A DNA stretch of 64,000 nucleotides from contig NZ_DASSAB010000033.1 of NCBI RefSeq assembly GCF_035685805.1, forward strand, positions 1 through 64,000, given 5' to 3'. The number at the start of each line of letters is the position of its first letter. The stretch's first letter is position 1. Below, one piece after another: positions 1 to 8,363 of this stretch. Under the pieces are notes generated by a model. That model was not told where the DNA came from, did no database searches, and worked only from the letters and a program-made list of their open reading frames with translations. Source of the DNA: Dyella_A sp035685805 (lineage in GTDB: Bacteria; Pseudomonadota; Gammaproteobacteria; Xanthomonadales; Rhodanobacteraceae). Both the position numbers and the translations under genes were made by a program.

Positions 1-262
1 CGACACCGTTGACATAATTGCCGGTAATCGACGCTGCGGTGGCCAAGCCGAAGGAGGCGTTGTTGGCAGCGAAGCGGCCGTTGTTGTTGTAGAACTCGGC
101 AACGGCGGTCTTCATGCCGTCAGCGAGCGAGGAGCCTTCCGAGACCTGCGAACGAATCACATAGTCTTGGTACTGGCTGATGGCGATAGCCGCCAGGATC
201 GCAATGATCGCGACCACGATCATCAGTTCGATCAGGGTGAAGCCTTTCTGGATCTTCTTCAT
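1..262 (-). CDS. pilA: Type IV pilin major subunit, partial (runs off the left edge)
   Basis: Structural subunit of type IV pili, made as a prepilin and cleaved by PilD in the inner membrane. The visible 87 residues start MKKIQKGFTLIELMIVVA, a classic class III signal. Cleavage falls after Gly7, with Phe+1 and Glu+5 in the mature protein, followed by the hydrophobic assembly helix and a YQDYVIRSQVSEG stretch typical of PilA. The ATG follows AAGGAATCACC, a good ribosome-binding site. The C-terminal half and disulfide loop lie outside the window. It lies downstream of a second pilin gene on the same strand and has its own sigma-54-like promoter. Confidence 0.93.
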   Translation of the reverse strand, partial: MKKIQKGFTLIELMIVVAIIAILAAIAISQYQDYVIRSQVSEGSSLADGMKTAVAEFYNNNGRFAANNASFGLATAASITGNYVNGV

Positions 263-283
263 GGTGATTCCTTCTTGTTTACT

Positions 284-295
284 GGTTAGCTAACC
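284..295. repeat. 12-bp perfect palindrome in the pilA 5' leader
   Basis: GGTTAGCTAACC is self-complementary. It lies about 20 bases upstream of the left pilin start codon, inside the expected 5' leader. It could be a protein site or form a small RNA hairpin. The function is unknown. Confidence 0.4.
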
Positions 296-392
296 GGATG
301 GATGCCCCCTGAGCCCCGGTCCCAAATCCCCCTAGGTGGGATCGGACCCCTCTTGCACGGTCAGGAACGACCAGGAAGCTCAAAGGGACACA

Positions 393-408
393 AGCACCTT
401 GCGTGCCA
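393..408 (-). promoter_or_regulatory. Sigma-54 (RpoN) promoter for the left pilin gene
   Basis: On the minus strand the sequence reads TGGCACGCAAGGTGCT. It has the invariant GG at -24 and GC at -12 separated by exactly ten bases, with a full TGGCAC -24 element. The leader to the pilA start codon would be about 120 bases. PilA promoters in Pseudomonas and Xanthomonas are known to use RpoN with PilR. The -12 box (GTGCT) is one base off TTGCT. Confidence 0.65.
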
Positions 409-417
409 TGTGCCCCT

Positions 418-445
418 CGCCGCGAATTTCCCCACATTCGCGGCG
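418..445. repeat. 10-bp inverted repeat (hairpin) between the two pilin genes
   Basis: CGCCGCGAAT and ATTCGCGGCG flank an 8-base loop. The repeat sits ten bases upstream of the RpoN -24 box of the left pilin and about 150 bases downstream of the right pilin stop codon. No T-run follows on the minus strand, so it is not a standard terminator. It could attenuate transcription from the right pilin, protect its mRNA 3' end, or bind a regulator. The rest of 263-595 holds no gene that I can support. Confidence 0.55.
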
Positions 446-595
446 ATCGCGATTGTGCACGTGATCACGGAAGCCTAACAAGGCCGGGCGCTGTTGCAGG
501 CAATTGCTGAATTCGTGACGCATGTAGTTCTACTTCAACGTGCCGCGCCGCGTCAGTCGTGGACACTCATCGTCACATTGTGGCCGACGAGGCGG

Positions 596-1033
596 CTAGC
601 GGCGGCAAGCCGTCGGGAGATACTTGCCTTCCACCGTGCTCGGAGTGCACGTCCAAGCAATGCTTCCGGCGTTGGTGATCGGTGAGAGCACCAGCTCTTG
701 CCCTTGCAAATGCGTGTTGGCATCTCCCGCTTCGAACCGCACCTTGATCACGCCCCCCGCGACGTCGACCTCGGAGACATACTTGCCGGTGATCGATGCG
801 CTGCTGATCAGCCCGGCAGACGCGTTGTTAGACGGATAGTGGCCGGTATCCGAGGTGAAATCCCAGACAGCCGCCTTGGCGCCCGAGGCGAGCACCACGC
901 CCTCTGAAACCTGCGCCCGAATGACATAGTCCTGATAGGCAGGTATCGCAATTGCAGCGAGGATCGCGATGATCGCTACCACGATCATCAGTTCTATCAG
1001 CGTGAAGCCGTCTGAAAGTCGAGCGCGTCGCAT
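596..1033 (-). CDS. pilA: Type IV pilin, second copy (PilA-like)
   Basis: A 145-residue prepilin. The start chosen is ATG at 1033 behind AAGGGGAACATC; an upstream in-frame start would add 38 residues with no pilin character and run into the neighbouring gene. The leader MRRARLSDG is cleaved before Phe, and Glu is at mature position +5. The long N-terminal helix follows. Cys129 and Cys143 frame a C-terminal disulfide loop, as in Pseudomonas and Xanthomonas pilins. Its N-terminal half resembles the left pilin, but the leader peptide and body differ, so the pair is a diverged duplication rather than a recent copy. It may be an alternative major pilin. Confidence 0.93.
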   Translation of the reverse strand: MRRARLSDGFTLIELMIVVAIIAILAAIAIPAYQDYVIRAQVSEGVVLASGAKAAVWDFTSDTGHYPSNNASAGLISSASITGKYVSEVDVAGGVIKVRFEAGDANTHLQGQELVLSPITNAGSIAWTCTPSTVEGKYLPTACRR

Positions 1034-1062
1034 GATGTTCCCCTTAGGTGACGTCATGTGAA

Positions 1063-1078
1063 GGCACGTTTTGTACCA
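1063..1078 (-). promoter_or_regulatory. Sigma-54-like promoter for the second pilin
   Basis: On the minus strand, TGGTACAAAACGTGCC keeps the GG-N10-GC core of RpoN promoters. It lies 30 bases upstream of the pilin start codon, inside the 70-base gap after the membrane-protein gene. The -24 element has one mismatch and the -12 element two, so it is weaker than the promoter at 393-408. Confidence 0.5.
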
Positions 1079-1103
1079 ATCCCGCAGGATTGCAAATTGG
1101 GAA

Positions 1104-2567
1104 TCAGTCGGAAGGCAGTTGGCCGCCGGATTCGTGAATGGGGTCACGTTCGGTCAGTCGAGCGTTACGCCATGTGCGGATGCGTACACTCAACGAGTAG
1201 CAGAACCATGCCGCGAGCAGGATCTGGATCGGCCGATACGGCTCCGCGTAGCGGGGCTCCGCCTGCAGCGCCGTGTGCACCAGCGTGACCCACACGAGCA
1301 AAAGACTGACCAGTTGGACTGCCGGAGGCGCCCCGCGTCTCGTCACCAGGGCTGCTACACCGCCACCGATCATCGCCAGAAGCAGGAAAGGGTTCAACGC
1401 GTGGCAAAGTGCTTCGATGGCTCGCCAGGAGGCGCTTTCGACGAATGGCGAATGCCTGGTGGGGTAGGTATAGATGTCGCCCTGGCCTATCCGTATGTCC
1501 CAGTCCCAAAGCAGCGCCGGCTTGCGGGCGTACCACGCCAGCGACTGCCAAGGCGTTCTGGCGAGGCGGGCAAGCACCTGCTGAAGGCCCCGGGGCGTAT
1601 CCGCCGTCAGCAGAGCGATCTCCTGTCCCATTTTGTTCATTGTCACGATTGACTGCTGATCGCCGTTAATCGACCCGTGGAACGCTGCGTGGTATTCGGG
1701 CCAGGCACCTTGATCCAGGTTCATCAACGCGCGCTGGCTGGACGATTGCCTCTGGGGCGATTGCCCCGCGGGCAGCGTGGCATTGCGGCATATCCAGGCG
1801 GCAGGCAGTAGCGTAGCTCCGAGCAGCAGTGCCGCGCAGACCTGCTTGCCAGCAAATCCGCGCCACCAGAGCCATCCGGCAACCAGCGGCGCGAAGGGTA
1901 ACAAGACTGCGTTGCTCAACCCGGCCAGTGCCATGGTGAATCCACCAGCCGCTGCGGGGCGGACGCGTGGCTTTTCGACGGTGCGCGACATTACCAGCAT
2001 GGCCGCGGCACAAAGAAAGCCCACCAGTGACTCGCTCAGGATGTAGCTGTTCATCGCTATGCTGTGGGGCCAAATGGCCATCAGCAAGCCAGCTCCAAAC
2101 AACCATGATGGTGGCATCCAATGCCGGCCGATGCCCACGGTCAGGACGACACTCAGGGCGCTGATCAGCGCCTGCGACAGCAGAACAGCCGCATACCACT
2201 GGGGCCACGACGGGAAGATACGCATCCAGAGAGCCAGGAATGCGGGGTAGCCGGGATCGCGAAAGCTGTCGCGGACAGGAGGTACTTCGCCCTCGGGCGC
2301 CATGGAAAACACCCCGTGCTGCGCCAGGTTGCGCGCGTAGGCGTAGTACTCGACGCCATCCCCGCGTGCGCGTGACTGGTCGTCAACCCGTTGCAGGACT
2401 TGGGCTTGGGTGACGTAGTGAAATCGAGCGGAGGCCGCAGCAAGGCCGACGAGCAGCAGCAGCAACCACCAGCGCCAGGGGCGATCGCCTGATGTCCTTG
2501 CACGATGATCAACTGGTGGTGACGTTCGGAGTTGAGCTGCAGGTTGACCTGACACGGTAAAACCCAT
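1104..2567 (-). CDS. Multi-pass membrane protein, GT-C glycosyltransferase-like, possibly pilin-modifying
   Basis: A 487-residue inner-membrane protein with about ten hydrophobic segments. After the first span comes an acidic luminal stretch (residues about 68-105, RGDGVEYYAYARNLAQHG, then RDPGYPAFLA) of the kind seen in ArnT/PMT-like GT-C enzymes that use polyprenyl-phosphate sugars. It precedes the second pilin gene by 70 bases on the same strand. In Pseudomonas, pilin glycosyltransferases (TfpO, TfpW) are encoded next to pilA, so pilin glycosylation is a reasonable inference. No family-defining motif proves this. The function could equally be cell-surface polysaccharide modification. Confidence 0.55.
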   Translation of the reverse strand: MGFTVSGQPAAQLRTSPPVDHRARTSGDRPWRWWLLLLLVGLAAASARFHYVTQAQVLQRVDDQSRARGDGVEYYAYARNLAQHGVFSMAPEGEVPPVRDSFRDPGYPAFLALWMRIFPSWPQWYAAVLLSQALISALSVVLTVGIGRHWMPPSWLFGAGLLMAIWPHSIAMNSYILSESLVGFLCAAAMLVMSRTVEKPRVRPAAAGGFTMALAGLSNAVLLPFAPLVAGWLWWRGFAGKQVCAALLLGATLLPAAWICRNATLPAGQSPQRQSSSQRALMNLDQGAWPEYHAAFHGSINGDQQSIVTMNKMGQEIALLTADTPRGLQQVLARLARTPWQSLAWYARKPALLWDWDIRIGQGDIYTYPTRHSPFVESASWRAIEALCHALNPFLLLAMIGGGVAALVTRRGAPPAVQLVSLLLVWVTLVHTALQAEPRYAEPYRPIQILLAAWFCYSLSVRIRTWRNARLTERDPIHESGGQLPSD

Positions 2568-2592
2568 GGGCGATTTTCCAGCTCAGCTATTG

Positions 2593-2604
2593 TCTCCGCG
2601 GAGA
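2593..2604. repeat. 12-bp palindrome in the divergent promoter region
   Basis: TCTCCGCGGAGA is perfectly self-complementary. It lies between the minus-strand membrane protein and the plus-strand S9 peptidase, about 90 bases before the peptidase start. It may be an operator. No regulator is assigned. Confidence 0.3.
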
Positions 2605-2696
2605 GTAGCGCAGGTCATGGCGAGGCCCTTTAGCTGTATGTTCCGTATGGTTTCGCCAAGCCTGTTTTCGGCCCATAAGTGATGCAGGAACATCTC

Positions 2697-4811
2697 ATGA
2701 AGCTCTTACTGACTGCACTTCTCTTGGTTTCCGGCTCGCAGCTGTGGGCAGAAGCCCGGCAACCAAAGGACCAATCTTCGGCATCGGCAGAAGCCGCGCA
2801 CCCTTTCACCGTCCGCGATCTGGTCATGCTGGATCGCGTGAGCGATCCGCAGCTGTCTCCCGATGGGCGCTATGCGGCGTTTAGCGTGCGAACTACTGAT
2901 TACGCAGCAAACAAGGGCGTCAGCGCGGTGTTCGTGCAGGACCTGCGCAATGGCTCCGCGCCCCGGAAAGTGGTGGAGAAGGGGGGCTCGGCACGCTGGT
3001 CGGCCGACGGACACAGCCTGTATTACGTCGCCCCCGCCGGCGACGTGGCACAGCTTTGGCGTCTGGACCTGGGCAAGGACCCCGGCCGGCCTGCCACCGC
3101 AGCGCCGGTGCAGGTGACCCACACGGCAGTGGACCTGGGCGGCTTCGTGTTATCGCCCGACGGCAAGCGGGTCGCCCTCAGCTACGAGGTCTATCCCGAT
3201 TGTCCGAACCTCGCCTGCACGCGCGAGCGTGCGAGTGGCGACGCATCGGACAAGTCCAGTGGGACGCTCTACACGAAGTTGTTCGTGCGCCACTGGGACA
3301 GCTGGTCGACCGGTCGTCGGAGCCAGCTGTTCATTGCGCCTTTCAACGCGGACGGCGTGGTCGCTGCCGAGCCCGCGCTGCTCAGCCGCGGGATCGACGG
3401 CGACGTGCCGAGCAAGCCGTTTGGCGGGATGGAAGAGGTCGCGTTTTCGCCGGACGGACGCAGCGTCTACTTCGGCGCGCGCGAGGCGGGCACAAGTGAG
3501 CCCTGGTCGACCAATTTCGATATCTACCGGGTGAACGTCGATGGCGCTGCGCCACCGCAGAACCTCACCGCTTCCAACCCTGCATGGGACGCCTATCCCG
3601 TGCCCTCGCCGGACGGGCGGACGCTTTATTACCTGGCGATGAAGGAGCCGGGCTTCGAGGCCGATCGCTTCGCGATCATGGCGTTGGACCTCGCCAGTGG
3701 ACGCAGCCGCGAAGTGGAGCCGGCGTGGGACCGCTCGCCCGGCAACCTCGCGGTGTCTGCCGACGGCAAGACGCTCTACGCGACGGCGGACGACCGTGGT
3801 CAGCATCCGCTGTTTGCGATCGATACCGGCTCCGGCGCCGTGCGCAAAGTGGTGGGCGAGGGCACGGTGGGTGGTTACGCACTGGCCGGAAACACGTTGC
3901 TGTTCGCGCGCGATGACCTGCAGCATCCGGCAGACCTCTACGTGGTGCGTCCGGATGGTGGCAACCTTCGCCAGGTCACCCACCTCAATGCCGAGCGGCT
4001 GCGGCAGACCACCATGGGCGCGAGCGAGTTCTTCACCTTCAACGGCGCAAACAACGAGCCGGTGCAGGGCTACGTGGTGAAGCCGGCCGGCTACCAGCGT
4101 GGCAAGACCTATCCCGTCGCTTTCATCATCCATGGTGGCCCCCAGGGCGCGATGGACAACGGGTGGAGCTATCGCTGGAACCCCCAGACCTATGCTGGCC
4201 AGGGCTTCGCGGTGGTCACCATCAACTTCCATGGCTCCACCGGCTACGGCCAAGCATTCACCAACGCCATTTCAGGAGACTGGGGCGGCAAGCCGCTGGA
4301 CGATCTCAAGGCAGGCTGGAAGGCGGCGCTGGCGAAGTACGACTTCCTCGACGGCAGTCGCGCCTGTGCGTTGGGCGCGAGCTATGGCGGCTACATGGTG
4401 TACTGGATGGCGGGCATCTGGAACGAACCCTGGAAGTGCTTCGTCGACCATGATGGCGTGTTCGACACGCGCGCCATGTATTACGACACGGACGAGTTGT
4501 GGTTCGAGGAAAAGGAGAACGGCGGCACCGCGTTCGAGCACCCCGAGAACTACGAACGCTTCAATCCGGCGAACCACGTCAAGGACTGGCGCGTGCCGAT
4601 GCTGGTGGTCCACAGCGCGCAGGATTTCCGCATCCCCATCACGCAGGGGCTAGGTGCCTTCACCGCGCTGCAGCGCCGCGGCATCCCCAGCGAGCTGCTC
4701 ACTTTCCCGGATGAGAACCACTGGGTTCTCAAGCCGCAGAACAGCGTGCAGTGGCACGAGACGGTCAATGCGTGGCTGAAGAAGTGGACGGCACCCGACG
4801 CCGGGAACTGA
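2697..4811 (+). CDS. Secreted S9 family serine peptidase (prolyl oligopeptidase / DPP-like)
   Basis: A 704-residue exported peptidase. The ATG at 2697 is preferred over an in-frame ATG 18 bases upstream because it follows GCAGGAAC at the right spacing and begins a clean signal peptide (MKLLLTALLLVSGSQLWAEA). Residues about 35-420 form a beta-propeller with repeated SPDGR/SADGK motifs (PD40). The C-terminal alpha/beta hydrolase domain carries the catalytic triad Ser562 (GASYGGY), Asp643 (AQDFRIP) and His675 (DENHW). The family cuts short peptides, often after proline or as di/tripeptides, in the periplasm. It stands alone between divergent and convergent neighbours. Confidence 0.9.
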   Translation: MKLLLTALLLVSGSQLWAEARQPKDQSSASAEAAHPFTVRDLVMLDRVSDPQLSPDGRYAAFSVRTTDYAANKGVSAVFVQDLRNGSAPRKVVEKGGSARWSADGHSLYYVAPAGDVAQLWRLDLGKDPGRPATAAPVQVTHTAVDLGGFVLSPDGKRVALSYEVYPDCPNLACTRERASGDASDKSSGTLYTKLFVRHWDSWSTGRRSQLFIAPFNADGVVAAEPALLSRGIDGDVPSKPFGGMEEVAFSPDGRSVYFGAREAGTSEPWSTNFDIYRVNVDGAAPPQNLTASNPAWDAYPVPSPDGRTLYYLAMKEPGFEADRFAIMALDLASGRSREVEPAWDRSPGNLAVSADGKTLYATADDRGQHPLFAIDTGSGAVRKVVGEGTVGGYALAGNTLLFARDDLQHPADLYVVRPDGGNLRQVTHLNAERLRQTTMGASEFFTFNGANNEPVQGYVVKPAGYQRGKTYPVAFIIHGGPQGAMDNGWSYRWNPQTYAGQGFAVVTINFHGSTGYGQAFTNAISGDWGGKPLDDLKAGWKAALAKYDFLDGSRACALGASYGGYMVYWMAGIWNEPWKCFVDHDGVFDTRAMYYDTDELWFEEKENGGTAFEHPENYERFNPANHVKDWRVPMLVVHSAQDFRIPITQGLGAFTALQRRGIPSELLTFPDENHWVLKPQNSVQWHETVNAWLKKWTAPDAGN

Positions 4812-4963
4812 GCTGATCCCGCGAGCACGGACCCACCGGACACCGCAGTGCAATCTCCGCGCTGTCTTCGGTGGTGTCCTCGTGGTTGCGGCTCCGGCAG
4901 GCCACCGACTTGATGGGCCGCAGATGCGGCCTATGGAGTGGTGCCCGGTGGCCGGCGGTAGCC

Positions 4964-5983
4964 CTACAGCCAGCGCACCCGGCGCAGCCAGGTGTAGATG
5001 CCGCCGACCACCACCACCATCGCCACGATCATGGTGGGGTAGGCCCACGGCTTGTCCAGCTCGGGCATGTGCTGGAAATTCATGCCGTACCAGCTGGTGA
5101 GGAGGGTGGGGGCAGCCAGCATGGCAGCCCAGCCGGCGAGCTTCTTCATGACTTCGTTCTGCCCGAAGCTGACCAGCGAAAGGTTCACGCTGATCGCCGC
5201 ATTGAGCATTTCCCGCATGGCGCTGACCGATTCGTTGGCGCGGAACACGTGGTCGTAGACGTCGCGAAAATACGCACGCAGGTCGTCGGAGATCAGGTTG
5301 GGGTGCATGCGTACCAGCTGGCTGATGATGTCCTGCAGTGGCGCCACCGCCAGGCGCAGCGTCATCAGGTCGCGCTGCATGTGATACAGCCGCTTGACCG
5401 TTTCGCGCTTGAAGGTCTCGGCGAAGATGTCCTGCTCCAGCTCCTGCAGCTCTTCGCGGAAGTCCCGCACGATCGGCAGCAGGTTGTCGACGATGAAATC
5501 GAGCACGCCGTACAGGCCGTAGCTCGGCCCGTGCGCCAGAAGGTCCGGCGAATTTTCGCAGCTGCGCCGCGCCGGCGCATACGACAGTGATGCGCCGTGG
5601 CGCACCGTGACCAGATAACGGGCACCCAGGAAGATGTGTGTCTCGCCGAAGGCGAGCTTTCCCGACACCAGCTGCGCCGTCTGCACCACGATGAACAGCG
5701 AGTCGCCGTACGCCTCGATCTTGGTGCGCTGGTGCGCGTGATGTGCGTCCTCGATGGCCAGGTCGTGCAGGTCGAACTCTTCCTGCAGCTTTTCCAGCAG
5801 GGGCTCGTCGGGCTCATGCAGGCCGACCCAGACGAAGGTGTCCGGCTCCTCCAGTACGTCGCTGATGGCGTCCAGCGAGATGTCGCCGATGCGCGTGCCG
5901 TTGCGATGGTAGGCGACGCAGTTGACTACCATGCCGGCAAGCTGGGCGGGTACGGCGGCTTTGGAGGCGACAGGGTTTTGCAT
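4964..5983 (-). CDS. corA: CorA-type magnesium/cobalt transporter
   Basis: A 339-residue member of the CorA channel family, which brings Mg2+ across the inner membrane as a pentamer. The long N-terminal cytoplasmic funnel is rich in charged helices. Two C-terminal spans carry the signature YGMNF at the end of the first span, followed by the periplasmic loop QHMPELDKPWAY. The start is taken at ATG 5983; the longer reading would need a TTG codon. It follows the DUF4105 gene by 39 bases and may be its last co-transcribed partner. Having corC and corA in one run of genes fits a divalent-cation theme. Confidence 0.93.
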   Translation of the reverse strand: MQNPVASKAAVPAQLAGMVVNCVAYHRNGTRIGDISLDAISDVLEEPDTFVWVGLHEPDEPLLEKLQEEFDLHDLAIEDAHHAHQRTKIEAYGDSLFIVVQTAQLVSGKLAFGETHIFLGARYLVTVRHGASLSYAPARRSCENSPDLLAHGPSYGLYGVLDFIVDNLLPIVRDFREELQELEQDIFAETFKRETVKRLYHMQRDLMTLRLAVAPLQDIISQLVRMHPNLISDDLRAYFRDVYDHVFRANESVSAMREMLNAAISVNLSLVSFGQNEVMKKLAGWAAMLAAPTLLTSWYGMNFQHMPELDKPWAYPTMIVAMVVVVGGIYTWLRRVRWL

Positions 5984-6022
5984 CGCTGCATGATGCCCCT
6001 GCGCGTCCGCGCCGGGCAATGG

Positions 6023-7252
6023 TCAGTGCGGGGCGGGAGCGCGCATGTGACGTAGCGTGAACGCAAGCGCGAGCCACACCGGCAAGGCGAACAGCAGCCA
6101 GGGCTGGTTCTGCTGCACCAGGCCAGGCAACGCATGCAGCAGCACCGCCACCAGACCGGCGCACAGTTGCGCCAACAGGCAGCCATCGACCCATCGAGGT
6201 GTGCTGTCGCCGCGGCGCGCGCGCCACAGCGCAGGGATCAGCGCCAGCGCCAGCGGGTTGAACAGCAGCAGGTTGGCATTGGCCCAGGCGGAGTGGTGGG
6301 TGGTGAGCGTCCACAGCGCGAGCATGAGCAGCCCCACCAGCCCCGCGGCCAGCAGGTACAGCGTGCCCACCACCGCAAATGCAAGCGGCATGGTGCGGCG
6401 CATGCCCAGCAGCGCCAGTGCAATCAATGCGCCGGCGAGCGCGAGCGGGCCGCGCAAGTCCGGTGCCCTCGCGGGCGGTGGGTCGAGGCGGTTTGGCGAC
6501 ACCACATGCTCGGCCACCACCAACGGATGCGAGTGTCCCTGGTCGTCGACCACGCGCACTTGGCGCAGGTCCCGTTGCAGCACCATCGGCAGGAAGCTCT
6601 CCTGCCATGCGGTGAGCGGCTGGTCGGCGTAGGGGCCGAGCCCGAGATCCATCAGCAGCATCAGCCAGGGCTGCGCGCTCATCAGCCGGTCGGTCTGCTG
6701 GCGATAGGTCATCTCGGCCGGTGTATGACCAAGCTCGGCCCGCAATACGCCGCCCAGCGCCTTGTCCAGCGCATCGCGCACGCGGGTGCTGCAGTTGTCC
6801 GCGTAGTAGTCGTAGTCGTAGCGGGCGTTTCCGGGGCGCAGGTTCCACAGCAGGAACTCGCGCAGCGCGGCGGCCTGCTCGGGCGTGAAGGCCAGCCGCT
6901 GGCGCGTGATCGAGCGTCCCGCCTGCACGTAGTAGCCCTCGTCCAGCGCGGTAGGCGCCGCGTCCATCAGGTAGTGCATGCGGCCGCGCGCGAAGTTCAG
7001 CAGAAAGCCGCGCTGGTCGAAGTCGAAGACGCCATAGTTGAAGCTCACGGCCTCACCGTCGACGACGTCCTTCACTTCGATCGCGATGTGCCCGAACCGC
7101 TCCCAGTAGGTATCGCCGGGGCCGTAGGTGATCAGGGTGATCTGAAGGTTGGCCGCCGGGGCATTGGCCACGCCGGCATGTGCCGACCCGAGGGCGCCAA
7201 GGAAGATCAACGCCAGCAGCGCGAGGGCGCGGTGAAGCAGGGGCATCGGCAT
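6023..7252 (-). CDS. DUF4105 (Lnb-like) membrane protein, candidate lipoprotein N-acyltransferase
   Basis: A 409-residue protein with a signal peptide (MPMPLLHRALALLALIFLGA; ATG at 7252 or 7246). Residues about 35-250 form the DUF4105 periplasmic domain, a papain-like thiol fold with likely catalytic His55 (RFGHIAIEV) and Cys154 (DNCSTRVRD). The C-terminal third has about five membrane spans. In Bacteroidota the DUF4105 protein Lnb N-acylates lipoproteins. In E. coli the gene after ybeX (corC) is lnt, the classical lipoprotein N-acyltransferase, and this gene occupies that slot. The equivalence is inference; the genome may also have lnt elsewhere. Confidence 0.7.
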   Translation of the reverse strand: MPMPLLHRALALLALIFLGALGSAHAGVANAPAANLQITLITYGPGDTYWERFGHIAIEVKDVVDGEAVSFNYGVFDFDQRGFLLNFARGRMHYLMDAAPTALDEGYYVQAGRSITRQRLAFTPEQAAALREFLLWNLRPGNARYDYDYYADNCSTRVRDALDKALGGVLRAELGHTPAEMTYRQQTDRLMSAQPWLMLLMDLGLGPYADQPLTAWQESFLPMVLQRDLRQVRVVDDQGHSHPLVVAEHVVSPNRLDPPPARAPDLRGPLALAGALIALALLGMRRTMPLAFAVVGTLYLLAAGLVGLLMLALWTLTTHHSAWANANLLLFNPLALALIPALWRARRGDSTPRWVDGCLLAQLCAGLVAVLLHALPGLVQQNQPWLLFALPVWLALAFTLRHMRAPAPH

Positions 7253-7447
7253 GTCGGGTCTGAAGGCGGGGGACACCACTGTAGTGGCGAGCGCAGGACG
7301 CGTCGATGCCGGCCCGGCCAACTTGAGCTTGGGCCGCACCTGGGCGAGCGGCATCCGCGGGGTTTCAGCGCCGGGCGGCAGCGCCGTCCCCAGGAACCAC
7401 AGCTGCACATCTCAAGGAAGCCACCTGATTGCTTCCCACCCGATGGC

Positions 7448-8299
7448 TCAGTCGGCGGTGCCGGCCCGGCTCACGCGGAACTGCTGCACGCGACGATCGT
7501 CCGCCTCGGTCACGTGGAACAGGAAATCGCCCACGGTGATTTCCTCGCCCGCTTCCGGCAGGTGGCCGAATTCGGACGTGACCATGCCGCCGATGGTGTC
7601 GAACTCTTCGTCGGAGTAGGACGATCCGGTCTGCTCGTTGAAATCCGCGATCGGTGTCAGCGCGCTCACCAGCCAGTCGCCGTCCGGCTGGGCGTGCATC
7701 AGCGAGGGTTCTTCCTCGTCGTCATGCTCGTCGTCGATCTCGCCGACGATCTGCTCGAGCACGTCCTCGATGGTTATGAGGCCGGCGACGCCGCCGTACT
7801 CGTCCACCACCAGCGCCATGTGGTTGCGCGACAGCCGGAACTCGGCCAGCAGCACGTTCAGGCGCATCGACTCGGGAATGAGCACGGCCGGGCGCAGGAT
7901 GGCGCGGATGTCGAACGCGGCGCCGTCGCCGAAGTACTTCAGCAGGTCCTTGGCCAGCAGGATGCCGAGGATTTCATCCTTGTCCTCGCCGTGCACCGGG
8001 AAGCGGGAGTGACCCGATTCCACCACGGCGGCGAGGATGTCGCTCAGGGGCGACTCGGCCGAGATCATCACGATCTGCGCGCGCGGGACCATCACGTCGT
8101 CCACGCTCAGCTCGGTGACCTTCAGGGCACCCTCGACCATGGTGAGAGTGTCGTTGGAAAGCAGGCCATTGGCTTGCGCAGCGCGCAGCTCTTCGACCAG
8201 TTCCTCGCGATTGCGCGGCTCGCCGGAAAACATGTGGCCCAGTCGATCCCACCATGATCGGTGAGCCGGGCCGCCGGTACTGCCAGGGTCGTCGTTCAT
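7448..8299 (-). CDS. corC: CorC/YbeX family protein with paired CBS domains
   Basis: A 283-residue cytoplasmic protein. Residues about 70-190 hold two CBS domains (VMVPRAQIVMI near the start, ALVVDEYGGVAGLITIEDV near the end). Residues about 205-280 hold the CorC/HlyC transporter-associated domain (FDTIGGMVTSEFGHLPEAGE). The family is linked to Mg2+/Co2+ efflux and, as YbeX, to ribosome metabolism. It lies 64 bases after ybeY and belongs to the conserved ybeZ-ybeY-corC cluster. The extra acidic linker DDEHDDEEE lies between the CBS and C-terminal domains. Confidence 0.93.
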   Translation of the reverse strand: MNDDPGSTGGPAHRSWWDRLGHMFSGEPRNREELVEELRAAQANGLLSNDTLTMVEGALKVTELSVDDVMVPRAQIVMISAESPLSDILAAVVESGHSRFPVHGEDKDEILGILLAKDLLKYFGDGAAFDIRAILRPAVLIPESMRLNVLLAEFRLSRNHMALVVDEYGGVAGLITIEDVLEQIVGEIDDEHDDEEEPSLMHAQPDGDWLVSALTPIADFNEQTGSSYSDEEFDTIGGMVTSEFGHLPEAGEEITVGDFLFHVTEADDRRVQQFRVSRAGTAD

Positions 8300-8363
8300 T
8301 ACTCTTTGGGGTTCTGCCCAGCGTCGGGCGGAAGACCGAGTTTAGCGGAAACCGCCAGGCGAT

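Noticed and set aside
5984..6019. Longer corA reading beginning with TTG
   Set aside because: It adds 12 residues of no family character and needs a rare start codon. ATG 5983 is simpler.
6134..8257. A 707-codon plus-strand frame opposite DUF4105 and corC
   Set aside because: Gln/Arg/His-rich shadow. The minus-strand genes carry conserved motifs through the whole stretch.
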